From contig QOVW01000084.1 in assembly GCA_003339605.1 (NCBI GenBank), positions 1-33,609 on the forward strand: 33,609 nucleotides of DNA, in the 5' to 3' direction. This DNA comes from Spirobacillus cienkowskii. Lineage in GTDB: Bacteria; Bdellovibrionota_B; Oligoflexia; Silvanigrellales; Silvanigrellaceae. The notes beneath the pieces were generated by a model. The model was not told the origin of the DNA. It searched no databases and saw only the letters and a list, made by a program, of their open reading frames with translations. The translations under genes were made by a program, and so were the position numbers. Below are positions 15,604-22,990 of the stretch, in pieces (the stretch's first letter is position 1; every line of letters starts with the position of its first letter).

Positions 15604-16173
15604 TTATTTTTCTTCAGTTGTTACAATTTTTAATTTACGCTGGCTATTTGTTGATTTAACGCAATTTTCTAATTTGTCACAGCCAGACTTTGGCATTCCA
15701 TCAACATCAAAGTTATCTGTAAGCAATAAATCTAATGTTTTCCAAGGAAGTGCAGCGCACTTTACTCGAACAGGAAATTTACTCACTCCATTTAATGCTT
15801 CAATATCATCTTCTAAATCTTGTGGATTAACTTTTAATTTTCCTGTGTAAATTTCTTCTGCGTGATGAATTGTTTTTTGCGCTTTATCTAACGTAACTTT
15901 TTGCAATATTTCACACATTATGCTTGCACTGGCCTGACTGATAGAACAGCCATTTCCGTCAAACTGAATAGAAAGCAATGGACACGAATTTTGCATTTCG
16001 ACTTGGCAAAATAACGTAATATTATCTCCGCAAATTGGATTTTTTCCCTCTAAACAGAAACGGCATGAAGAGTTTTTAGATTTAAAGCGAGGTCGCTTTG
16101 CATGATCTACTATAACCTCTTGATACAATGAGCTTAATTCAATTGATTGAGAGGCTTTCAAATTTTCTTCCAT
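15604..16173 (-). CDS. sufU: SufU/IscU-like Fe-S assembly protein with C-terminal extension
   Basis: This 189-residue protein has the SufU core: SLYQEVIVDHAKRPR, NPICGDNI (C48, D50), GNGCSISQASASIM (C76), and FPVRVKCAALPWKTL (C139). These are the zinc or cluster ligands; in known systems SufU shuttles sulfur from SufS. Two odd points: an extra CRFC pair at 37-40 just before the first ligand, and a tail of about 35 residues after LLLTD containing two more cysteines (SGCDKLENC), making it longer than usual SufU proteins. ATG 16173 is chosen with GGAG 9 nt upstream; a GTG at 16188 is in frame but overlaps that site. Confidence 0.9.
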   Translation of the reverse strand: MEENLKASQSIELSSLYQEVIVDHAKRPRFKSKNSSCRFCLEGKNPICGDNITLFCQVEMQNSCPLLSIQFDGNGCSISQASASIMCEILQKVTLDKAQKTIHHAEEIYTGKLKVNPQDLEDDIEALNGVSKFPVRVKCAALPWKTLDLLLTDNFDVDGMPKSGCDKLENCVKSTNSQRKLKIVTTEEK

Positions 16174-16315
16174 AACAAAAAACTCCACAACTCAAGACAC
16201 ATGTACTACTGTGGCATAGCCACATAAAAAAGCTATCACCACAAAATCGAATTTTCGACATTTAGGACGTTAGAATAACAAGATATAAAAAAATATGATA
16301 TTACTATTATTAATT
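16174..16315 (-). promoter_or_regulatory. Spacer between sufS and sufU with a palindrome
   Basis: This 142-bp gap is much longer than the others in the operon. It contains the perfect palindrome TGTGGC-ATA-GCCACA (16210-16224), about 37 bp before the sufU start. On the minus strand no T tract follows it, so it is not an ordinary terminator. It may be an operator for an internal promoter or an mRNA hairpin that sets the SufS to SufUCBD ratio. Confidence 0.4.
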
Positions 16316-17557
16316 TTAAATATTTTTTATGGCTTTATATGCAATATTGACATCATCAGCGTCTGAATAGGCGCCAAAACTACATCTTATTAGGGCATCA
16401 CCTCCTAATTCATGAATAAGGGGCCAAGCACAATGCAATCCTGCTCGCATTGCAATGTTGCTCGCATCAAGAATTGTCGCGAAATCATGAGCATGAATTT
16501 TTGCATGGCGAAATGACACAATGGCTTCGTTGCCTGTTTCTGGGGAAAAAACTTCAATATCAGGTATTTGTTTTATTTTTTCTAAAAAAAGCGTTGCCAG
16601 TTGACGCGTATGCTCAAAAATTTGCTTACGATTGGCAGCATTCAACCATTCTATTGCGGCAGCCAAACCACAAGCTTCAAGGATTGGAGGCGTTCCCGCC
16701 TCAAATTTTGCAGGCCCTGTTGTCCACTGACTCCCTTCTAATGTCACCGAAGAAATCATCCCACCACCATATTGAAACGGCGGAAGACTCTCCATTAGCT
16801 CTGGACTCATTGCCAAAACACCAATACCAGTTGGTCCATAAATTTTATGCGAACTAAACACCACCGCATCGGCGCCTAACGCAAACAAATCTTCATCGTG
16901 GGTTGCAATACTTTGTGCACAATCCAAAACAACCAGAGCACCAACTTTTTTAGCAAGAGCAATAATTTCTGCAATTGGATTGACTTGCCCTAATACATTG
17001 CCAACATGCGCTAATGAGACTACTTTTGTATTTTTAGTAATGAGTTGCGCAGCGTTTTTAAGGTTAAGTTGTAGTTGTTTCCCTTTTTTTCCTTCTAAAG
17101 AAATATACGCCAATTCACAATCTTGTTTTAAAGCAACCTGTTGCCATGGAATTAAATTTGCATGATGTTCAATTGCCGGAATCACAATGCGTGACTTTTC
17201 GTTTAAATATGTATCAGCAATACCATGTGCCAAAATATTTAAACTTTCTGTTGTACCTCGAGTAAAGACGACTTGTGACGGAGAAACATGTTTGCCTAAA
17301 AAATTTGCTACTTTAAGTCGAGCGTTCTCGTATATTTCAGAAGAACGAATGGATACGCCGTATGCGCCTCTATGCACGGAGCCATAATCGTTTTCTAAAT
17401 AATGGCTCATTGCATTAATAACTACTTTAGGCTTTTGGGTGGTTGCTGCCGAATCAAGATACACCAACGGATTTACCACTCCGTTAACAATTTTTTGATT
17501 ATTTTTAAATATTGGAAAATCATGCTTTAAATTGGAACCAAGTGCTATGGTATTCAT
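16316..17557 (-). CDS. sufS: SufS-type cysteine desulfurase
   Basis: A 413-residue class II (SufS-type) cysteine desulfurase. YLDSAATTQKP opens the fold, FTRGTTESLN and PAIEHHANLIPW follow, the PLP-binding lysine is K238 in FSSHKIYGPTG, and the catalytic cysteine is C376 in MRAGLHCAWPL. It removes sulfur from cysteine and passes it to SufU in the cytosol. ATG 17557 has GGAAGG 5 nt upstream; the TTG start at 17578 would place the ribosome binding site inside the gene. It is first in the operon. A TTGACA box on the minus strand (17638-17633) may belong to its promoter. Confidence 0.95.
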   Translation of the reverse strand: MNTIALGSNLKHDFPIFKNNQKIVNGVVNPLVYLDSAATTQKPKVVINAMSHYLENDYGSVHRGAYGVSIRSSEIYENARLKVANFLGKHVSPSQVVFTRGTTESLNILAHGIADTYLNEKSRIVIPAIEHHANLIPWQQVALKQDCELAYISLEGKKGKQLQLNLKNAAQLITKNTKVVSLAHVGNVLGQVNPIAEIIALAKKVGALVVLDCAQSIATHDEDLFALGADAVVFSSHKIYGPTGIGVLAMSPELMESLPPFQYGGGMISSVTLEGSQWTTGPAKFEAGTPPILEACGLAAAIEWLNAANRKQIFEHTRQLATLFLEKIKQIPDIEVFSPETGNEAIVSFRHAKIHAHDFATILDASNIAMRAGLHCAWPLIHELGGDALIRCSFGAYSDADDVNIAYKAIKNI

Positions 17558-17986
17558 TTTTGCCTTCCTATAGAGCAATATAATTTTTGCCCTAAATTAA
17601 CCTGTCATAGAGATCGCAAAATGTTCAAGATCTGTCAATACTTATATAGTTTCAAAGATGTCTGAAAATTAGAAAATATTTAAGATAATTACAATAAATA
17701 TTTTCTAAAAAATTAACTTCTATTTTTAGGTACAAATGACATAAAAAATTTTTTTGAATTTAAGACAAATTTAATTAAAGCATTAAGATAAAATTTTTTA
17801 TGTATTCTTAAATATAAAAAATGTTTCATTTCTGTTATCTCATCATTCAATTTAAAGCTATGGCCATAAAAATATTGACAATATATTATTGTTTGATTAA
17901 ACGTGCAAAAGGCAAAAATTTTGAACTTTTTGAAATTCATCAAGTGGAAAACTGCCATACTTTTAAAATTTATTTAAGGTCTTAAA
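17558..17986. other. Divergent intergenic region between sufS and the symporter gene
   Basis: No gene is convincing here. For the SUF operon the minus strand has TTGACA at 17638-17633 with no clean -10 box; TGACAG occurs again 28 bp later, at 17606-17601. For the symporter the plus strand has TTGACA at 17875-17880 followed after 17 bp by TAAACG. An 81-codon frame on the minus strand (17958-17713) lacks a ribosome binding site and covers the symporter promoter. Confidence 0.45.
17875..17903 (+). promoter_or_regulatory. Possible promoter of the DAACS symporter gene
   Basis: A perfect TTGACA (17875-17880) is followed after 17 bp by a weak TAAACG. The predicted transcript would have a leader of about 75 nt. 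Confidence 0.35.
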
Positions 17987-19174
17987 ATGATAAGATATCT
18001 GCCCAAAATTTTTAATAGCATTATTTTTCGGTTACTGATTACCCTAATTTTTGGTTACTTTTTTGGGAGCCTACTTCCAATCGATCTTCAATCTATTTTG
18101 TATGCCATAAGTCTTTCTTTAAAAGAGCTTTTAATATTTTGTCTACCATTTATAATATTTAGTTGTATTTTTTCTTGTCTACTCTCTTTTAAAGCCGACG
18201 TATTTAAATTTATCATTATATTACTCGGATGTATTTGTGTTTCTGGTTATTTTTCAACCTTTTTAAGTTACGGTATTTCTAAATTTGCTCTACCTGGCTT
18301 TCACAACATCCAAGAAACGCATCTTAATTTAACACACTCACTAAAGCCCTTTTGGGAATTTGCATTACCCTCACTTATTTCTAACAATCTTGCTTTATTT
18401 AGTGGTTTTTTGGCTGGTTTAGTTTTTTCTAAGTTTAGAAGCGCTAAGGTCGATCAATTTGCTAACAATATGCGTCATATAGTCACAGTATTTTTAAATA
18501 AAGTCTTTGTCCCTGTTTTGCCTCTCTTTGCATTAGGGTTTGTGATTAAGTTAGAAAGTGATGGCATTTTATCTGTCATTGTTAAATCATATTTTCCTCT
18601 TGTTATCGCAATAATCCTTGCGGAAGTGCTTTATATTGCTTTTCTTTACTATCTCGGCGCTGGTTTTCAGTTCAAAAAATTTGTTTATTTTATTAAAAAT
18701 GTTCTTCCATCTGGAATGATGGGCTTTAGTACAATGTCAAGTATGGCTGCGTTGCCTCTCACTATCCAAGCGGCAGAAAAAAATACGGGAGAAGTTGATC
18801 TTTCTCGCACAATTGTTCCAGCAACAGTCAATGTTCATCTCATTGGAGATAGCATCGCTGTTCCTATGATTGCCATTGCGATAATGGGAACATTTGGCGT
18901 GCAGTTTCCTGATATTTCAACTTTTTTTATTTTTGCAAGCTTCTTTGTTTTGGCTAAATTTGCTGTCGCAGGAATTCCTGGCGGTGGAATCGTTGTGATG
19001 ATACCAATCCTTGAAAAATACTTAGGCTTTTCCCCAGAAATGGGAGGATTAATCACTGCGATTTATATACTATTAGATCCCCTGAATACAACAGCAAATA
19101 TTCTTGGAAATGGTGCATTTGCGATCTTAACCACAAAGATATTTAAAACCAAGAAGACAATTTCAACAAATTAA
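17987..19174 (+). CDS. Cation:dicarboxylate/amino-acid symporter (DAACS family)
   Basis: The 395-residue inner-membrane protein has about eight hydrophobic helices and the hallmarks of the glutamate/dicarboxylate symporter family: a serine-rich hairpin MMGFSTMSSMAALPLTIQAA, NVHLIGDSIAVPM in place of the usual N-M-x-G-T, GIPGGGIVVM in hairpin 2, and a last motif LLDPLNTTANILGNG. It should import a dicarboxylate or acidic amino acid with Na+ or H+. The substrate cannot be told, and the altered helix 7 motif suggests different ion or substrate handling. AAGG lies 7 nt before ATG. It ends at a large hairpin. Confidence 0.88.
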   Translation: MIRYLPKIFNSIIFRLLITLIFGYFFGSLLPIDLQSILYAISLSLKELLIFCLPFIIFSCIFSCLLSFKADVFKFIIILLGCICVSGYFSTFLSYGISKFALPGFHNIQETHLNLTHSLKPFWEFALPSLISNNLALFSGFLAGLVFSKFRSAKVDQFANNMRHIVTVFLNKVFVPVLPLFALGFVIKLESDGILSVIVKSYFPLVIAIILAEVLYIAFLYYLGAGFQFKKFVYFIKNVLPSGMMGFSTMSSMAALPLTIQAAEKNTGEVDLSRTIVPATVNVHLIGDSIAVPMIAIAIMGTFGVQFPDISTFFIFASFFVLAKFAVAGIPGGGIVVMIPILEKYLGFSPEMGGLITAIYILLDPLNTTANILGNGAFAILTTKIFKTKKTISTN

Positions 19175-19183
19175 AATAATTCC

Positions 19184-19238
19184 TTTATAATTAATAGAGT
19201 TTCTTAATTTTCTTTTAAGAAGCTTTATTAATTATAAA
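19184..19238 (+). terminator. Large hairpin after the symporter gene
   Basis: Arms 19184-19207 and 19215-19238 pair at 22 of 24 positions, with G-U pairs possible at the other two on one strand, around a 7-nt loop. It is A/T-rich, lies 10 bp after the stop codon, and is followed by TATTTTG. Termination or 3'-end protection is the natural role. Confidence 0.6.
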
Positions 19239-19359
19239 TATTTTGCTTCCCCAAAGTGCTTTACATATAAATATATTTTTTTTATGTTAATTAATATACG
19301 GGTAAAATAAATTTTTACCAATGAATTGTATTTAATTTTTAGTATTTTTTTTTAAAATA

Positions 19360-19400
19360 AGTAGAACGATTAAATTTTATTGCAATTTAATCGTTCTACT
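19360..19400. repeat. Perfect 17-bp inverted repeat upstream of the unknown gene
   Basis: AGTAGAACGATTAAATT (19360-19376) pairs perfectly with 19384-19400 across a 7-nt loop. No T tract follows on either strand, so it is not a standard terminator. It lies about 90 bp before the start at 19491, a position suited to an operator or a leader-RNA hairpin. No second copy is seen in the window. Confidence 0.65.
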
Positions 19401-19490
19401 CAAGACCTCAAAACCGACAGGTGCTTATTACATATTCAATATTAAGCCTTTTTTAATTTGATCTCTAAAAAATTTATGGAGGTATAGAGT

Positions 19491-20210
19491 ATGACTGGCT
19501 ACTTTCATGAAAAAAAATTATTGTTCCAGAATGTCAACTTCATCTTTAAACCCATAACCAATCTCAATGATATCAATTTATCTCATGCTAAAGGAGGCGT
19601 TATGCTAAATTATTTTAGTTTTTTAAATGAACTAAATTTTGATGAAAAAAATTTTTCTAACTGGAGCTGCATTTTTTCTCAAGTTTATTTATTAAAAGAA
19701 ATATCAAAAAAAATTTCTAAATTAAAAATAAATTGGGAAAGAAATAGTTTTCAGATTTTTGGCGGACGAGAAAATGATTTAAAAAACATTGATTTTAGCC
19801 TTAAAAATTCTTTTGTTTATGTTAAAATAATTAATCAAGCAATTTTTAAAGAAAAAATAAACTGGAAATTTACTAAGTTTTTAGCAGAAGAAATATTTTA
19901 TTTATTTTCTGACATTCATTTTTTTTGCCTAAAAATATTATCTTATAAAAACAAAAAAAACTCGAGAATACAAAAAGCAATCAATGATCTTAAAAAAGAA
20001 GTAATAGAAATTTATAATTTAATTTTTAAAATTTTTGTTTGTTATTATTATAATAAAAGCAAAAAACACCAGCAATTTGATAATTTTTTTGAGAGGGCTT
20101 TAGAAAAAATTTATACGTTTGAAATACTAAGTAATAGAACTAGAAATTTAAAGGGTTTTAAATTTGTTACTAAAATAAAATTTTATTACACTTCACCACA
20201 AAAAAATTAA
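19491..20210 (+). CDS. Unknown A/T-rich protein with two possible starts
   Basis: The 239-residue product is rich in Lys, Asn, Phe and Ile, has no signal peptide or recognised domain, and looks alpha-helical in its second half (KAINDLKKEVIEIYNLIFK, FFERALEKIYTFEIL). GGAGG lies 8 nt before ATG 19491. A second, even stronger site AAGGAGG (19591-19597) lies 4 nt before an in-frame ATG at 19602, which would give 202 residues. The first 37 codons might be a leader or targeting segment. The gene converges on lipB and their stop codons overlap in TTAA (20207-20210). It could be a lineage-specific protein or secreted effector; I cannot tell. Confidence 0.65.
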   Translation: MTGYFHEKKLLFQNVNFIFKPITNLNDINLSHAKGGVMLNYFSFLNELNFDEKNFSNWSCIFSQVYLLKEISKKISKLKINWERNSFQIFGGRENDLKNIDFSLKNSFVYVKIINQAIFKEKINWKFTKFLAEEIFYLFSDIHFFCLKILSYKNKKNSRIQKAINDLKKEVIEIYNLIFKIFVCYYYNKSKKHQQFDNFFERALEKIYTFEILSNRTRNLKGFKFVTKIKFYYTSPQKN

Positions 20211-20878
20211 CTGTTAATAGTTAACAATAATTTATCTTTTATGTATCCTGATAACTGAAAAGAAACATCATCAAAATCAATATTAAACTGTAAGTTTTCA
20301 TCTTTTGCCGTGTGTGCTTTCACTTCTGCCAGAAGAGATGTCACACCACTATTTCTTAAACCACATGGAACAATATGCTTAAATGTTTCTAGTGAGTTAT
20401 TTATATTGTAAGCAATACCATGTTTAGTGACTTTATTCAGAATTCTAATTCCTAATGCACCAATTTTGTTATGGCCACACCATACTCCTGGATTGACCTC
20501 GCTGCGCGTCGCAGTAACTTGGTATTTTGCAGAAATTTCAATCATCGCATCTTCAAGTAAATTCACATAAGAACGAACAGTCTGTTTGTATTTACCAAGA
20601 TTAAAAATAGGATAAATCACCAACTGCCCTGGCTCATGAACTGTGACACTGCCCCCACGATCAATTTTAAAAAAATCGACCCCTTTCGTTTTTAGCTGCT
20701 CTGATGAAACAAGCATATCTTGCAATAATTCTCGTTTGCCCATTGTCACTGTAGGTGGATGCTGGACAACCAAAATAAGACCGGGATGATTTGGAGATTT
20801 TACCACCTCAGAATGATAAAAATCCATAATTCCTAAACAATCTCCATAAGGAATAAGACCTAAATTTTTAATTTCCAT
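20207..20878 (-). CDS. lipB: LipB, octanoyl-ACP:protein N-octanoyltransferase
   Basis: A 223-residue LipB: HPPTVTMGKR, RGGSVTVHEPGQLVIYPI (H81), NKIGALGIR (catalytic K138) and IVPCGLRNSGVTSL (catalytic C172). It moves octanoyl groups from ACP to lipoyl domains in the cytosol, the first step of lipoate synthesis; LipA is not in the window. The start ATG 20878 overlaps the phnE stop codon (TAATG), with GAGAGG 10 nt upstream, so translation is coupled to phnE. The in-frame extension to 20971 lies in phnE and was discarded. Confidence 0.95.
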   Translation of the reverse strand: MEIKNLGLIPYGDCLGIMDFYHSEVVKSPNHPGLILVVQHPPTVTMGKRELLQDMLVSSEQLKTKGVDFFKIDRGGSVTVHEPGQLVIYPIFNLGKYKQTVRSYVNLLEDAMIEISAKYQVTATRSEVNPGVWCGHNKIGALGIRILNKVTKHGIAYNINNSLETFKHIVPCGLRNSGVTSLLAEVKAHTAKDENLQFNIDFDDVSFQLSGYIKDKLLLTINS

Positions 20879-22170
20879 TATTGAATCGCCTCTCGAACTT
20901 TGGCAGATAAGTAATCCATTCCCCATACAACCAAAAAAATTAAAAATGCCAAACTTCCCACCTGAGTCCAACGGGCAAGCATTTGTTCCTGAATCAGTAA
21001 ACTACCTATACCACCACCACCAACGAGACCGATCACTGTTGCCATGCGAACATTGATATCCCAGCGATAAATTGTAAAAGCAAGAAACGGAAGCACAACT
21101 TGCGGCACGACTGCATACCATACTACCTGCAAACGATTTGCTCCAGTTGCTTGTAACGCTTCCATAGGTCCATTTTCAACACTTTCTACTGCCTCAGAAT
21201 ATTGTTTTACCAAACTTGCGACACTATGCACCAGCAAGGCCAAAGAGCCGGCAAATGGCCCAATTCCAATCCATACAGAAAATAAAATTGCCCAAATTAA
21301 TGGCTCAATGGAACGTGTAATATTCATCATCGAACGAACAATAAAATAGCTAACTCGAGTCAAAAAACTTTGTCGCGTTAAATTTCTTGAAGCAAGAAAC
21401 GACAAAATAAAAGCAATCGGCAAACTAAAAAAGGTTGCAACAAAAGCAAGATAAATAGACTCTGCCAGTTTGCCTAATGCATTTGTAAAATAACCAAGAT
21501 CATTGGGAACGCATTGTGCAGAAAAAAATTCGATTTGGTTTGTAAATATTAAATTGTGCAAAAAAACGATTTGATTTAATAACCATTTTAAACACTCATA
21601 GAGTGATATTGACCCAACTGTTTCTCCAACTCCTGGTATTCCGCAAGTTAATTGAAGAAATAGTCTGCCTGCACCCAATAATCCCTCTACCTGAAAAATT
21701 CTCTGAACACTTGCTTCAATTAAAATCAAACCCGTAATTAAGGTCATTGCAAGCAATGCAATTCCTTCAAGCTTGGCATATTTCCAGTGATTTTGAATTT
21801 TTAACACCACTTGCGGATCGCTCACTTGAAGTTTTGAAATACTTGCGACCCAAGAACCAAATCCTTTACACTTTAAAGTTACCAATACTCCAATCATTGC
21901 ACCAATAAGACATAATCCCAAAAACCAACTCCACGGGAACTCAAAATAACGGCTATCAAATTGAAGTTTTTCTATTATGATTGATGCAAATTGCAGCGGA
22001 GGTGTTTGATATGCGAGATACTCTAAATAACGCATTATAATATCAAAAAAAAATATTTTAACCAAAAAAACGATAAAATAGCTCCAAACGGCCATTTCAA
22101 TGAGCAAACCAATCCATTGTTTTTTTATCCGTTTAGTTTCTTCCATTGGAATAAAAGATGGAAAACGCAT
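20878..22170 (-). CDS. phnE: PhnE-like ABC transporter permease, long form
   Basis: The 430-residue inner-membrane permease has its conserved binding-protein-dependent domain in the C-terminal half: YLAFVATFFSLPIAFILSFL, SMMNITRSIEPLIWAILF and the EAA loop EALQATGANRLQVVWYAVVP, then GLVGGGGIGSLL. These match PhnE phosphonate permeases. The N-terminal 200 or so residues add further membrane segments, making it longer than usual PhnE. It starts immediately after the phnC stop, with GTGGAG upstream inside phnC. It should pair with PhnC; no substrate-binding PhnD is near. Substrate may be phosphonate, phosphite or another ligand. Confidence 0.85.
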   Translation of the reverse strand: MRFPSFIPMEETKRIKKQWIGLLIEMAVWSYFIVFLVKIFFFDIIMRYLEYLAYQTPPLQFASIIIEKLQFDSRYFEFPWSWFLGLCLIGAMIGVLVTLKCKGFGSWVASISKLQVSDPQVVLKIQNHWKYAKLEGIALLAMTLITGLILIEASVQRIFQVEGLLGAGRLFLQLTCGIPGVGETVGSISLYECLKWLLNQIVFLHNLIFTNQIEFFSAQCVPNDLGYFTNALGKLAESIYLAFVATFFSLPIAFILSFLASRNLTRQSFLTRVSYFIVRSMMNITRSIEPLIWAILFSVWIGIGPFAGSLALLVHSVASLVKQYSEAVESVENGPMEALQATGANRLQVVWYAVVPQVVLPFLAFTIYRWDINVRMATVIGLVGGGGIGSLLIQEQMLARWTQVGSLAFLIFLVVWGMDYLSAKVREAIQ

Positions 22171-22968
22171 TTATTGAATCTCCACTTCTCTTGCTTCTTC
22201 GCCATAAATGTTTCTAAACCATTTTGCAGAAATATCAGAAGGCTTACCTTCAAATATCAATTCTCCATTTTTTAAGGCAATCACTCGCGTTGAGTATTCA
22301 CGAACCAAACTTAAAAAGTGCAAATTACAAACAATCGTAATATTCTTATTTTGATTGAGATCTTTTAAATAATTCATAACAGAATAACTTGTTGAGGGAT
22401 CTAGTGATGCCACAGGCTCATCTGCTAAAATCAATTCAGGATTTTGCAAAAGGGTTCGGGCAATTGCTACCCGTTGTTTTTGTCCTCCAGACAACCCATC
22501 AGCACGAATCAGCGCTTTCTCTTTAAGCCCTACTTTTTGGAGCGCTTCGTAAGCAGCAACAATCCATTCTTCAGGCCACGGATGAAAAATTCCTCCTAAA
22601 AATAAAGCTTGCCTTAAAGACAATCTACCAAGTAACACGTTATGCAATACATTTTTTCTTTCAATTAAATTAAAATTTTGAAATATCATCCCAATTTTTG
22701 AACGCACCAATTTAAGCTGAGATTCTTTTACATTTGTAATATTTTCACCAGAAAAAAATATATTTCCTGAAGAGGGATCATGTATTCTATTGATACAACG
22801 TAACAGAGTTGATTTTCCAGATCCTGATAAACCAATCACTGCTAAAAACTCACCTCTAAATACATTTAAATTAATACCTTTTAATGCATGCACACCATTT
22901 GGATATTTTTTAGTAATATTTTCTAACTTTAAAAGCAATGAAGAGTTGTCTTTAATTTGAAAACTCAC
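22171..22968 (-). CDS. phnC: PhnC-like ABC transporter ATPase
   Basis: The 265-residue ATPase has Walker A GLSGSGKST (46-54), RCINRIHDPSSGNIFF, signature LSGGQKQRVAIARTLLQNP and Walker B LILADEPVASLDP, with the ASLDP spelling and overall length of PhnC. It powers the PhnE permease. GTG 22968 is preferred, with AAAGGA 8 nt upstream; TTG 22974 is in frame but would crowd the ribosome binding site. It begins 23 bp after the slt stop, so the slt-phnC-phnE-lipB run may be a single transcript. Confidence 0.88.
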   Translation of the reverse strand: MSFQIKDNSSLLLKLENITKKYPNGVHALKGINLNVFRGEFLAVIGLSGSGKSTLLRCINRIHDPSSGNIFFSGENITNVKESQLKLVRSKIGMIFQNFNLIERKNVLHNVLLGRLSLRQALFLGGIFHPWPEEWIVAAYEALQKVGLKEKALIRADGLSGGQKQRVAIARTLLQNPELILADEPVASLDPSTSYSVMNYLKDLNQNKNITIVCNLHFLSLVREYSTRVIALKNGELIFEGKPSDISAKWFRNIYGEEAREVEIQ

Positions 22969-22990
22969 TTGCAAATTCCTTTCTGAATTA

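Larger units (their letters stand above)
19175..19490. other. Intergenic region before the unknown gene at 19491
   Basis: The 316 bp hold the symporter hairpin and a second perfect inverted repeat at 19360-19400; the rest is A/T-rich. No clear promoter stands out by eye. Confidence 0.5.

Noticed and set aside
17713-17958. 81-codon minus-strand frame in the sufS/symporter gap
   Set aside because: It has no ribosome binding site and no recognisable domain, is mostly Phe/Lys/Asn, and covers the likely symporter promoter. A small real gene cannot be fully excluded.
19360-19400. Reading the 17-bp inverted repeat as an ordinary terminator
   Set aside because: No T tract follows the stem on either strand and a terminator-like hairpin for the upstream gene already exists at 19184-19238.
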